DNA from: Bradyrhizobium paxllaeri
GTDB lineage: Bacteria > Pseudomonadota > Alphaproteobacteria > Rhizobiales > Xanthobacteraceae
Assembly: GCF_001693515.2 (NCBI RefSeq)
Contig: NZ_CP042968.1
Coordinates: 2,046,001-2,110,000, forward strand
Reading direction: 5' to 3'
DNA length: 64,000 nt
Within the stretch, counting starts at the first letter, position 1. Each line of letters opens with the position of its first letter. The notes below the pieces were generated by a model that was given only the letters and a program-made list of their open reading frames with translations, did not search any database and was not told the DNA's origin. Of this stretch, positions 43,600 to 51,551 are shown one piece after another. The position numbers and the translations under genes were made by a program.

Positions 43600-44415
43600 T
43601 CAGCCGCGCGCCTTGCGCCGTGCCTGCATGGCGAGAAACTCGCGCATCCTCGATTGCGGCTCGTCGGTGTTGTAGGCGCTCGCGAACGTATCGATGCCGG
43701 CGGCGATGGCGGCACGCCGCGGCAGGTCTTCCCAGGCACGGATCAGCGATTTCTGCAGGCGCACCGCTGCCGGCGCGCAGTCAAGCGCCTGACGGACGAG
43801 GGCTTGCACCGCGTCGTCGAGTTGGTCGCGCGGCGTCACCTGTTCGACGAATTTCCATTCCAGGGCCTGCGCGGCTGTAAAGCTCTCGCCAAGCAGCAGC
43901 ATTTGGCGGGTGCGGCCCCAGCCGACCAGCATCGGAAGCAGCGCGGCCTCGGCGACCGAGGGGATGCCTAGTCTGACTTCCGGCATGCCGAACACGGCGC
44001 TATCGGATACCACGCGGAAATCGCAGGCGGCCGCCATTTCCAGACCCGCGCCGAAGGCGTAGCCCTGGATGCGGGCAATGGTCGGAACCTGGATGTCGCG
44101 CACCGCCGCCAGGCAGGCGTGCACGCGTGAAATGAACGCACGTGCGCGAGAGGGATCGCGGAGGGCGGCCATCTCCTTGATATCGGCGCCACCGATGAAG
44201 GCCTTCTCTCCGTCGCCGGTGAGAACCACGGCGCGCAGCTCATTGTTCTCAGCCAGCGCCGCCAGTTCTTCAATGAACTCGTCCATCATGGCACTGTTCA
44301 TCGTGTTGAGCCGGCTGGCGTTGCAGATCGTAACCGTCGCGACCTGGCCTTCCCTGAAGTCGTCGAGCGTGACGCAGACCTGGCGCGCCTCTATACCTGC
44401 GATCTCGTCGTCCAT
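43600..44415 (-). CDS. Enoyl-CoA hydratase/isomerase family protein
   Basis: The 271-residue crotonase has the oxyanion-hole segments 'GDGEKAFIGGADIKEM' near 67-82 and 'QGYAFGAGLEMAAACDFRV' near 117-135, and an acidic residue in 'FGMPEVRLGIPSVAEAALL'. The canonical second Glu of hydratases (GxxPGxGG) is replaced by 'GIPSVAE', so isomerase or hydrolase chemistry is also possible. The gene lies 6 bp downstream of the AidB-like acyl-CoA dehydrogenase gene and the three - strand genes including TetR overlap or abut, which suggests one operon for acyl-CoA metabolism. The substrate is not deducible. Confidence 0.88.
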   Translation of the reverse strand: MDDEIAGIEARQVCVTLDDFREGQVATVTICNASRLNTMNSAMMDEFIEELAALAENNELRAVVLTGDGEKAFIGGADIKEMAALRDPSRARAFISRVHACLAAVRDIQVPTIARIQGYAFGAGLEMAAACDFRVVSDSAVFGMPEVRLGIPSVAEAALLPMLVGWGRTRQMLLLGESFTAAQALEWKFVEQVTPRDQLDDAVQALVRQALDCAPAAVRLQKSLIRAWEDLPRRAAIAAGIDTFASAYNTDEPQSRMREFLAMQARRKARG

Positions 44416-44421
44416 GCCGCG

Positions 44422-46071
44422 TCAGCCGATCGCCGCGCGTTCGACGACACGGCGGAGTGAGGCGCCGGCCTTGAGCGATCCCATCGCCAGATGCGGCCGG
44501 TCGATCTTGCTTGCCCTAAAACTGTCCGACACGAAGTCCGGTGCATGGCGCAACAGCAGCGAATACTGCACGGCAATCGCGATCTGTTCGGCGAGCCACC
44601 TTGCGCCCTGTTCGTCGGCGATCACCTGGTCGATCAGGCCATCGATTTCGTTCCACAGCGCGCTGAGCGCAGCAGACCCCGCGACGCGGATTTCACCGCG
44701 CAGCGCATCGCGTACCTGCGGCTCGCGCCGGAGCACGCGCACGAGATCGAGGCAGATGACGTTGCCTGAACCCTCCCAGATACCGTTCAACGGTGCTTCG
44801 CGGTAGAGCCGGGCCAGCAGGCCTTCCTCGACATAGCCGTTGCCGCCGAAGCATTCGAGCAGTTCCGCAACCAGCGGCGGCGTGCGCTTGCATACCCAGA
44901 ATTTTGCCAGCGGCACGAGGAAGCGCGAGAGCAGGGCCTCGGTGCCATCGGTTGCGGCGAGGTCCTGCGCCTGCGCCGCCCGCATCGTCAGCGCGAGATG
45001 GGCCTCGCTCTCCGCGGCGACGTCGGCAAGCACGCCCTGCATGATCGGTTGATCGACCAGCGGCCGCTGGAACGTGCGGCGATAGCGTGTGTGGTGGATG
45101 GCCTCGATCAGCGCCCGGCGAATGATCGCGGCAGAGCTGATCGCGGTTTCCAGCCGCGTCAGGTGAGCCATCTCGATCAGGGTCGGGATGCCACGGCCTT
45201 CCTCGCCGATCTGAATGGCGCGCGTGCCTGCGTATTCGATTTCGGATGAAGCGTTGGAGCGGTTGCCGAGCTTGTCCTTCAGGCGCTGAATGAAGAAGGG
45301 ATTGCGCGTTCCATCCGCCAGCGAGCGCAGCAGGAAGAAGCAGGTCACGCCCTCCTCGGTTCTTGCGAGCGTCAAGAATCCATCGCTCATCGGCGCCGAG
45401 CAAAACCATTTATGGCCGGTCAGCAGATATTCCGGGCCGAATTCGCCGTCACCGGCCGGCACGGCGACCGTCGCCGTGGCGCGCAGGTCGGAGCCGCCCT
45501 GCTTTTCCGTCATCGCCATGCCGATGGTGATGGCGCTCTTGTCCCTGAAATGGATCGGCCGCGGATCGTAGGCGTTGGCGAGGATCTTTGGTTCGAGCGC
45601 CGAGGCCAGCGCGGGATTGTTGCGAATGGCCTTCACCGAGGCGTAGGTCATCGAGGTCGGGCAGTTCACGCCCTGGTCCGCCTGGTTCCAGACGTAGCTC
45701 AGTGCGGTGCGCGCCGCATGACCGCCTTCGCGTGCGGTCCAGGCGAGCGAATGGACGCCATCGCCGAACACGAGCTGCATCAGCTCGTGATAGGCCGGAT
45801 GAAACTCGATCGCGTCCTTGCGATGGCCGAACCGGTCGAACGCGCGCAGCTCCGGCTGATAGCGATGGGCGAGACGCGCGAGATCCTGCACGCGCTCGTC
45901 GCCGGCAAGCCTGCCTGAGTTTCTCAGGTGCGGCTCCGCACCGCCAGCGCCCGAGCGCCTGACCGCCTCGACCAGCGCGATGTCGCCCTCGAAGAGGTTG
46001 ATGGACGGCAGCGGGGGAGGCTGGTTCGTCACTTCATGGGTAGGCAGGATTCTGGCGGCGGACTCACTCAT
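44422..46071 (-). CDS. AidB-like acyl-CoA dehydrogenase
   Basis: The 549-residue flavoprotein has the AidB N-terminal extension with 'THEVTNQPPPLPSINLFEGD' (E. coli AidB has a comparable THxVxNQxxPL segment), 'TYASVKAIRNNP', the FAD/active-site stretch 'AMTEKQGGSDLRAT', 'LTGHKWFCSAPMSDGFLTLART', and the C-terminal 'ELLECFGGNGYVEEGLLARLYREAPLNGIWEGSGNV' containing the position of the catalytic Glu region. AidB binds DNA and FAD and is induced by alkylation; related proteins with this fold oxidise acyl-CoAs. The location beside a crotonase and a TetR regulator favours a metabolic role. The ATG at 46071 overlaps the TetR gene end by 8 bp. Confidence 0.88.
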   Translation of the reverse strand: MSESAARILPTHEVTNQPPPLPSINLFEGDIALVEAVRRSGAGGAEPHLRNSGRLAGDERVQDLARLAHRYQPELRAFDRFGHRKDAIEFHPAYHELMQLVFGDGVHSLAWTAREGGHAARTALSYVWNQADQGVNCPTSMTYASVKAIRNNPALASALEPKILANAYDPRPIHFRDKSAITIGMAMTEKQGGSDLRATATVAVPAGDGEFGPEYLLTGHKWFCSAPMSDGFLTLARTEEGVTCFFLLRSLADGTRNPFFIQRLKDKLGNRSNASSEIEYAGTRAIQIGEEGRGIPTLIEMAHLTRLETAISSAAIIRRALIEAIHHTRYRRTFQRPLVDQPIMQGVLADVAAESEAHLALTMRAAQAQDLAATDGTEALLSRFLVPLAKFWVCKRTPPLVAELLECFGGNGYVEEGLLARLYREAPLNGIWEGSGNVICLDLVRVLRREPQVRDALRGEIRVAGSAALSALWNEIDGLIDQVIADEQGARWLAEQIAIAVQYSLLLRHAPDFVSDSFRASKIDRPHLAMGSLKAGASLRRVVERAAIG

Positions 46072-46714
46072 CACGCGTACTCCGTTTGGGCCTTGAATTC
46101 TTGCAGCCGGGATTTTGCCGGTCGACCAGATTGAGTTCGACCAGCGCCAGCGCGTCGACGCCGCTGCCGATTTCGCGTGTGCCGCTCGCGACCATCTGCA
46201 GCGCCACGCCGGTGATGGTGGCCCAGAAGTTCTGTGCGGCGACTTGCGGGCTCGTCATTATCTGCCAGCGCCTTTGCGCTGTGATCTCTGACGTCGCCCG
46301 CGCGCCTTGCTCATGCAGCCGCTCGAGCGTCGCCTTGATCTGCGGCGCCAGGTCGGCGCGGCGCCGCGCGATCAGCATCGCTTCGATGAAAGCGAGGACG
46401 GCGGGAAGGCCGGGGCCAAGCACGGAGGCCGCCAGCATTCGCGTGTATTCGCGAACCGATCTGGCCTTTCTCGCCTCGGTCTCGGCCGCCTGGCCCGCCT
46501 CGAGGATCAGGCGGCCGGCGACCTCGACGAACAGGCCGTCCTTGCCGCCGAAATAATACGTCACCTGGTTGGGAAAGACGGCCGCCGCCGCGGCGACCTC
46601 AATCACCGAGACCTCGGCAAAGCCGCGCTCCGCGAACAGGCGCGCTGCGGTCAGAAGGATCTCTCTTCGGGTGTGCTGGGCACCCGCGCGGACAGCACGT
46701 TCGGGCATCGACAT
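46064..46714 (-). CDS. TetR/AcrR family transcriptional regulator
   Basis: The 216-residue protein has an N-terminal TetR HTH: 'TRREILLTAARLFAERGFAEVSVIEVAAAAAVFPNQVTYYFGGKDGLFVEVAG' (about 14-66). The remaining helices form the ligand-binding domain. It is the first gene of the - strand AidB-like/crotonase operon and is divergent from a second TetR gene. The palindrome TTTGTGACACAAA 23-35 nt upstream of its start is a plausible autoregulatory site. Ligand is probably an acyl-CoA or fatty compound by neighbourhood. Confidence 0.9.
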   Translation of the reverse strand: MSMPERAVRAGAQHTRREILLTAARLFAERGFAEVSVIEVAAAAAVFPNQVTYYFGGKDGLFVEVAGRLILEAGQAAETEARKARSVREYTRMLAASVLGPGLPAVLAFIEAMLIARRRADLAPQIKATLERLHEQGARATSEITAQRRWQIMTSPQVAAQNFWATITGVALQMVASGTREIGSGVDALALVELNLVDRQNPGCKNSRPKRSTRDE

Positions 46715-46736
46715 GGCGCGGAGCCTATACTTATTT

Positions 46737-46749
46737 TTTGTGACACAAA
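46737..46749. promoter_or_regulatory. Palindrome TTTGTGACACAAA, operator candidate
   Basis: Six-base arms TTTGTG/CACAAA around a central A lie 23-35 nt upstream of the - strand tetR start, within the AT-rich divergent promoter. It likely serves the - strand regulator. Confidence 0.55.
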
Positions 46750-46768
46750 CAAAAAACTATTGTTACCA

Positions 46769-46806
46769 TTGACTCCGTTAGAAATGGATTGATAACATTG
46801 TTATCA
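46769..46806 (+). promoter_or_regulatory. Promoter and operator overlapping the start codon of the + strand tetR gene
   Basis: A TTGACT box (46769-46774) and GATAAC (46791-46796) with 16-bp spacing form a good sigma-70-type promoter. The palindrome TGATAACATTGTTATCA (46790-46806, 7-base arms) covers the -10 and reaches the A of the ATG at 46806. Transcription would begin about 3 nt before the ATG, giving an almost leaderless mRNA. Confidence 0.55.
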
Positions 46807-47471
46807 TGAGCAAGCCCGCAACCGCCGCCAAGGACTGGTCCGACGTCGTCAGGGGCGCGAAGCGCGAGCTTCTGCTGCGCGCCGCGCGCGATGAATTTGC
46901 CGAACAGGGGCTGGAAGGGGCCACCATGCGTGGCATCGCCGTTCGCGCGGGCTGCACGACGGGCGCGATCTATCCGCTGTTCGACAGCAAGGAGGCGATT
47001 TACGCCGAGTTGCTGAAGCAGTCGCTGACCGCGCTCGATGCTTACGTTGCCGATGCCGTGGCGGCTGCACGCACGCCGGAGGCCCGGGTCCAGGCCGCCT
47101 GCGCAGCATTCCTGAACTACTATCTCGATCATCGCTTCGAGATAAATCTGGGCCTCTATGCCTTTCGCGGCCTCAAGCGTCTCGGCGTCGGCAAGCCATC
47201 GGATGAAGAACTCGACCAGGCGCTCTGGAAGGTGTTGGAGCGGATTGCGGTGCCGCTGACCGACGTGCGCGGCCTCAAGCCATCAGAGGTTCGGCCGTGG
47301 GTCGCGCTGCTCACCAGCCAGATGATTGGCGCGCTGGTGCTGCAGATCGCCGGCCGGCTGGATTTTCTCGATACCGGCGCGCAGACGCTGCTTCGCATGA
47401 TGCTGGCGCAATGCCTTCCTGATGGTGCTGCGCCGAAGGGCAGGAAGGTATCACGCAACAAGAAACAGTAA
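46806..47471 (+). CDS. TetR family transcriptional regulator (second)
   Basis: The 221-residue protein has the TetR HTH 'AKRELLLRAARDEFAEQGLEGATMRGIAVRAGCTTGAIYPLFDSKEAIYAELLKQSL' (about 18-72). It heads a + strand unit of two crotonase genes. A perfect inverted repeat covers its promoter -10 and start codon, implying tight autoregulation. No Shine-Dalgarno sequence is visible upstream of the ATG, consistent with near-leaderless translation. It could sense an acyl-CoA that the downstream crotonases process. Confidence 0.9.
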   Translation: MSKPATAAKDWSDVVRGAKRELLLRAARDEFAEQGLEGATMRGIAVRAGCTTGAIYPLFDSKEAIYAELLKQSLTALDAYVADAVAAARTPEARVQAACAAFLNYYLDHRFEINLGLYAFRGLKRLGVGKPSDEELDQALWKVLERIAVPLTDVRGLKPSEVRPWVALLTSQMIGALVLQIAGRLDFLDTGAQTLLRMMLAQCLPDGAAPKGRKVSRNKKQ

Positions 47472-47484
47472 GGGAGTAGGCGCA

Positions 47485-48297
47485 ATGGTTCGGATCGAAA
47501 AGCAGGATGCAGTGTGGACCGTGATTCACAGCCGGTTTGCCGAGGCACGCAACGCGATGGACCCCGACAGTGCGGAAGCGTTGGTCGCAGCCTTCAAGGA
47601 ATTTGACGCCGACGACAGCGCAAGCGTCGCGGTACTCTGGGGCGAGGGCGGCGCATTCTGCGCCGGCTGGGATCTCAAATTCGCCAGCACGCTGTCTGAT
47701 CGCGACGCCTTTCAGCGCCACGTCGTCGATGGGTTGGCGTTCCCGACCGGCGCAAACCCCGCGCCGCGCGGCCCGCTCGGACCGACGCGGCTGGAATTGT
47801 CGAAGCCGGTGATTGCTGCGGTAGAGGGGCCCGCGGTGGCCGGTGGCATGGAGCTGGCGCTGTGGTGCGATATCCGCGTGATGGCGGAGAGCGCCTATTT
47901 CGGCGTCTATTGCCGGCGCTGGGGTATTCCGCTGCTGGACGGCGGCAGCGTACGTCTGGCGCGGCTGGTCGGGCAGGGACGTGCGATGGAAATCATTCTG
48001 ACGGGTCGCAAGGTCCCGGCCGACGAAGCCTTGCGCATCGGCATGTGCGAGCAGGTCGTTGAGAGCGGCGCCGCGCGCGCCGCGGCCGAAGCGATGGCGC
48101 GGGAGATCGCGCGGTTTCCGCAAGCGGCCGTGCGGGCCGACCGTCGCTCGGTGGTGGAAACCTACGGCCTGCCGGTCCGCGATGCCCTGCGGCAGGAATG
48201 GGCCAACGGTGTCGAAGCGATTTTCAAGGAAGGCGCCAGCGGCGCCGCGCGCTTTGCGGGCGGCAGAGGCCGCCACGGCGATTTTGCAAAAATCTGA
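47485..48297 (+). CDS. Crotonase/enoyl-CoA hydratase family protein
   Basis: From the ATG at 47485 (GGGAG nine nt upstream) the protein has 270 residues. It shows 'WGEGGAFCAGWDLKFA' near 53-68 and 'AAVEGPAVAGGMELALWCDIRVMAES' near 112-137, the two oxyanion-hole parts of crotonases. The position of the second catalytic residue is 'RRWGIPLLDGGSVRL', with D replacing the usual E. The gene follows tetR by 13 bp and precedes a second crotonase by 7 bp. It probably acts on an acyl-CoA double bond; hydratase versus isomerase cannot be decided. Confidence 0.88.
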   Translation: MVRIEKQDAVWTVIHSRFAEARNAMDPDSAEALVAAFKEFDADDSASVAVLWGEGGAFCAGWDLKFASTLSDRDAFQRHVVDGLAFPTGANPAPRGPLGPTRLELSKPVIAAVEGPAVAGGMELALWCDIRVMAESAYFGVYCRRWGIPLLDGGSVRLARLVGQGRAMEIILTGRKVPADEALRIGMCEQVVESGAARAAAEAMAREIARFPQAAVRADRRSVVETYGLPVRDALRQEWANGVEAIFKEGASGAARFAGGRGRHGDFAKI

Positions 48298-48304
48298 GGA
48301 GTTC

Positions 48305-49165
48305 ATGATGGCCAAAGTCCTCTACGAACGCGACGGCCGTATCGCGCGCATCACGCTGAATCGGCCGGAAGTCATGAATGCGATCGACGACGAGTTGCCC
48401 GGCGCGCTTGCCGAGGCAGTGGCGCGCGCCGACAATGATCCCGGCGCGCATGTCATCGTGCTGGCCGGCGCCGGCCGCGCCTTCTGCGCCGGATACGACC
48501 TCACCGCCTACGCCTCCGGCGACAAGGCCAACCGTTATACGCAGGAAATGCCGTGGGATCCGATGAAGGACTATGCGGCGATGTCCGACAATACCAGCAA
48601 GTTCATGAGCCTGTTCCGCTCGAAGCGGCCGGTGATTTGCAAGGTGCAGGGCTTTGCGGTCGCCGGCGGCTCCGACATTGCATTGTGCTCGGACATGATT
48701 GTCATGGCCGAAGATGCACGCATCGGCTATCCGCCGGTCCGGGTCTGGGGCTGCCCCACGACGGCCATGTGGGTCTATCGGCTCGGTGCCGAGAAGGCCA
48801 AGCGCATGTTGTTTACCGGCGACAAGATCACCGGCGTCGAAGCGGCGGCGCTCGGCCTTGTGCTGAAGGCCGTTCCAGCCGACAGGCTGGATGAGGAGGT
48901 GGATGCGCTGGCGCACCGGATTGCCACCGTGCCGCAGAACCAGCTCATGATGCAAAAGCTGATGGTGAACCAGGCGCTCTACAATATGGGCCTGATGGGT
49001 ACGCAGATGATCGCAACCATCTTCGACGGCATCACCCGGCATTCGCCCGAGGGACTGAATTTCAAGCGGCGGTCGGAAGAGATGGGTTGGAAGCGCGCCG
49101 TCGACGAACGCGACCAAGGGACTTTCGACTGGACCACCAATCAGCCGATCACTGAGAACAGGTAG
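48305..49165 (+). CDS. Enoyl-CoA hydratase family protein
   Basis: The 286-residue crotonase begins VLYERDGRIARITLNRPEVMNAID, with oxyanion segments 'AGAGRAFCAGYDLTAY' near 56-71 and 'VQGFAVAGGSDIALCSDMIVMAED' near 116-139. The acidic catalytic positions appear changed ('YPPVRVWGCPTTAMW'), so dehydration chemistry is uncertain. A GAGGAG site overlaps the upstream stop; the start may be either of two adjacent ATGs (48305 or 48308). It closes the TetR-crotonase-crotonase unit and is convergent with the DUF4399 gene. Confidence 0.88.
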   Translation: MMAKVLYERDGRIARITLNRPEVMNAIDDELPGALAEAVARADNDPGAHVIVLAGAGRAFCAGYDLTAYASGDKANRYTQEMPWDPMKDYAAMSDNTSKFMSLFRSKRPVICKVQGFAVAGGSDIALCSDMIVMAEDARIGYPPVRVWGCPTTAMWVYRLGAEKAKRMLFTGDKITGVEAAALGLVLKAVPADRLDEEVDALAHRIATVPQNQLMMQKLMVNQALYNMGLMGTQMIATIFDGITRHSPEGLNFKRRSEEMGWKRAVDERDQGTFDWTTNQPITENR

Positions 49166-49183
49166 TCTGCAAGCCGGCGGGTT

Positions 49184-49609
49184 CTACTTGATCGTCACGG
49201 TGATTTTTTCGGAGATGACCGGAGGGACATGTGGATAGTGCTCGGCGTCGCCCAGCACGAGCTGAAGCGTGTGCTTGCCGGGCGGAAGTTCGATCCGGGC
49301 TTCGGTCTGACCCGCCCCGAAATGCAGATGTGACTTGTCTTGCGGGATCGGTTCGTTCGGATTGATCGGTTCATTCACGTCGACCAGAAGATGATGATGG
49401 CCGCTGTTCGGGTAGTTGTCGCCCGCGTGGGTTACGCCCATGTTGCGCAGACCAAAGCGACACCAGAATGCACCCTTGATGACGGCGCCGTTCTGCGGCC
49501 AAACGAAATAGAGACGCGCGTCCTTTGCGGCGGGTTTTCCCTGAGCGTAGGCGGCGAACGGCAGGCAAGTAAGTGCTGCTGACAGAGCGATCCACTGCAA
49601 CACCTTCAT
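49184..49609 (-). CDS. DUF4399 periplasmic protein
   Basis: The 141-residue protein has a Sec signal peptide (VLQWIALSAALTCLPFAAYAQG) and a DUF4399 body: 'RLYFVWPQNGAVIKGAFWCRFGLRNMGV', 'NSGHHHLLVDV', 'HLHFGAGQTEARIELPPGKHTLQLVLGDAEHYPH'. The histidine cluster (HHH and HLHF) suggests metal binding. The function of the family is unknown. It lies 18 bp downstream of the cyclase-FGE gene on the same strand and is probably co-transcribed with it. Confidence 0.85.
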   Translation of the reverse strand: MKVLQWIALSAALTCLPFAAYAQGKPAAKDARLYFVWPQNGAVIKGAFWCRFGLRNMGVTHAGDNYPNSGHHHLLVDVNEPINPNEPIPQDKSHLHFGAGQTEARIELPPGKHTLQLVLGDAEHYPHVPPVISEKITVTIK

Positions 49610-49627
49610 GACTGCCTCGCAACTTCC

Positions 49628-51247
49628 TCATTGGGATAGCGCAACGCGGAATCCGTGGGTGGGATATCGCACGTTGGTGTCATAGCTGCCGCGGTTTGAC
49701 GTCCGGGCATAATTGGAGTCTTTCCTCCAGGATCCGGAACGAATGACGTGCGAGGCACAATCATTCTCAACCCACGCTGACCCGTCGGCCGGCGCGCCCT
49801 GATAATTCTTGTGCCAGCAATCCTCGACCCATTGGTCAACGGCACCGCCCATATCAAACAGCCCAAAAGGATTTGGCTTCAGGCTGCCGACCTTGACGGG
49901 TTGATCGACGGCTGGAATGTCGCTGCAGTTCCTGCAATTGACCATGCCGGGCTGAAATTGATCGCCCCACCAGTATCGGGTCTGCGTACCGCCGCGCGCC
50001 GCATATTCCCATTCGGCTTCGCTCGGCAGGCGATATGGCTTTCGGGTGACTTGCGCGAGCCAGGCGACATATTGCTTGGCGTCGCTCCAGCTCACGTTTG
50101 TAACGGGCGCGTCATCCTTTCCGGTCGCAGTAAACCCACATGCCTTTGCGGCGGCACATGCATTCCATTCCCGCACCGAGACAGGGAATTTCCCCATTGC
50201 AAAAGGCTTGATCGTCACCTGACGGACCGGTCTTTCCGAAATGTCCTCGTTGCTGCCCATCGTGAAGCTGCCACCCCGAAGGGAGATCGTCTCGGGGTCT
50301 CGGGCCGATGCGGCTCCTTGCGTCGTCGGTGCAGTCTCGGGAACAGCGGGAGATGCGGGTGGCGTCAGCGGCGCCGCTTGTTTCTCCGTCGGAGAGGCCT
50401 CCGGCATAGGCGTTACCTGCTGTTGAGTGGGTGCCACGGAAGGAGAGGGTTGTGGCGGCGACGCCGGTTGTTTCGCAGCAGGCGCAGGCGCCCTCGGCAC
50501 TTCCGCCGGAGCTGAAACGGGGGCTGACGCCTGTTCTGTCGCCTTGCGAGCTGGCGCGAATATGCTCCAGAGAGTGCCTCCCGCAATGATCAGTAGTGTA
50601 AGGATGAGCAGGAGGGTCAGGATCCTTTCGCGCCGCTTCCGGTTCTCGTGCAGTGCGGACGGGTCGGGAAGCACGCGGTAGACGCGCACCGGATCGGTGA
50701 TGTTCTTGACCCTTCGATCACCGAGCGACTCGTACCCGCAAACCAGCTTATGCTTGATCTGTTCGTAGATGCCGCCGGAAATATAGACTTCGCCGGCTTT
50801 GGCTATGCCCTCGAGCCGCGTCGCAATATTGACGCCGTCGCCATAGACATCGTCGGTTTCGATGATGACGTCGCCGAGATTGACGCCAATCCGATACTCG
50901 ATCCAATGATGCTTGGGCAGTGCTGCATTGCGGCCAACCATATTTTGCTGGATCACGATGCTGGCGCGCACCGCCTCGACGGGACTGTCGAAGATGGCGA
51001 TGAAGCCGTCGCCCGTGGTTTTGACGAGCCTGCCGTGGTGTTCTATGATGGTGGGCTCGACGAGGTCGCGCTCGATCCGCTTGACGCGGTTGTGCGTCCC
51101 TTCCTCGTCGATCTGCATCAGACGGCTGTAGCCGGAGATGTCGCCTGCCACGATGGCCGCAAGGCGCCGCGGCATTGGCTCGCGTGCCTGTGGCTCGCGT
51201 GGTTGATCACCACCGCGGCCGGATTTGATGTCACGTATCTGGGCCAT
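49628..51247 (-). CDS. Class III adenylyl/guanylyl cyclase fused through one membrane helix to an FGE-sulfatase domain
   Basis: From the ATG at 51247 the protein has 539 residues. Residues 27-195 form a class III cyclase: metal aspartates D36 (AGDISGYSRLM) and D80 (TTGDGFIAIF), and transition-state residues N140 and R144 (GDGVNIATRLE). A membrane helix follows at about 208-230 (ILTLLLILTLLIIAGG). A Pro/Ala-rich linker spans 231-320 and an SUMF1/FGE domain 323-538 ('LRGGSFTMGSNED', 'YRLPSEAEWEYAARGG', 'GAVDQWVEDCW', 'THGFRVA'). The cyclase should be cytoplasmic and the FGE part periplasmic. The copper-binding cysteines of true FGE are not evident at 'IRSGSWRKDSNYARTSNRG', so it may be a sensor fold. 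Start choice is moderate. Confidence 0.87.
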   Translation of the reverse strand: MAQIRDIKSGRGGDQPREPQAREPMPRRLAAIVAGDISGYSRLMQIDEEGTHNRVKRIERDLVEPTIIEHHGRLVKTTGDGFIAIFDSPVEAVRASIVIQQNMVGRNAALPKHHWIEYRIGVNLGDVIIETDDVYGDGVNIATRLEGIAKAGEVYISGGIYEQIKHKLVCGYESLGDRRVKNITDPVRVYRVLPDPSALHENRKRRERILTLLLILTLLIIAGGTLWSIFAPARKATEQASAPVSAPAEVPRAPAPAAKQPASPPQPSPSVAPTQQQVTPMPEASPTEKQAAPLTPPASPAVPETAPTTQGAASARDPETISLRGGSFTMGSNEDISERPVRQVTIKPFAMGKFPVSVREWNACAAAKACGFTATGKDDAPVTNVSWSDAKQYVAWLAQVTRKPYRLPSEAEWEYAARGGTQTRYWWGDQFQPGMVNCRNCSDIPAVDQPVKVGSLKPNPFGLFDMGGAVDQWVEDCWHKNYQGAPADGSAWVENDCASHVIRSGSWRKDSNYARTSNRGSYDTNVRYPTHGFRVALSQ

Positions 51248-51370
51248 GGTTGCGATTGATTTCCTTGAGCTGTTGCAATTCCAGCGTGAGGCAAACAATC
51301 TTTCCAGCATCCTCAGCGTACCATGCTGGCTGCTCTCGGCAAAGCAGCCTAGCCCCGGTTCCACGGCTAA

Positions 51371-51388
51371 GTGTGAGTGTAATCACAC
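51371..51388. promoter_or_regulatory. CRP-like palindrome upstream of the cyclase gene
   Basis: GTGTGAGTGTAATCACAC carries 6-base perfect arms and the TGTGA-N6-TCACA core of CRP-type sites. It lies 124-141 nt upstream of the cyclase ATG. The 304-base region 51248-51551 around it holds no gene and nothing else notable. Confidence 0.55.
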
Positions 51389-51551
51389 GAATGAGCTAAT
51401 TCGTTCGCCATATACTGATCGGTCCGCCAGGTATGGGCTCAGACCGAAGTACTTGTAACGCGGCCCGATCCTCGCAACTGTGTGAGCGTGGCGATAAGCA
51501 CGCGATGCCAGGACACAGGTGCGGCGAGGTGAGTTCCCTTGCTAAGGGGGA

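Noticed and set aside
43600..49165. The AidB/crotonase genes as the lower nicotinate (glutaryl-CoA) pathway
   Set aside because: They have their own TetR regulators and operators and lack the GTATAC-type site; no glutaryl-CoA dehydrogenase or CoA transferase is seen, so the link is not supported.
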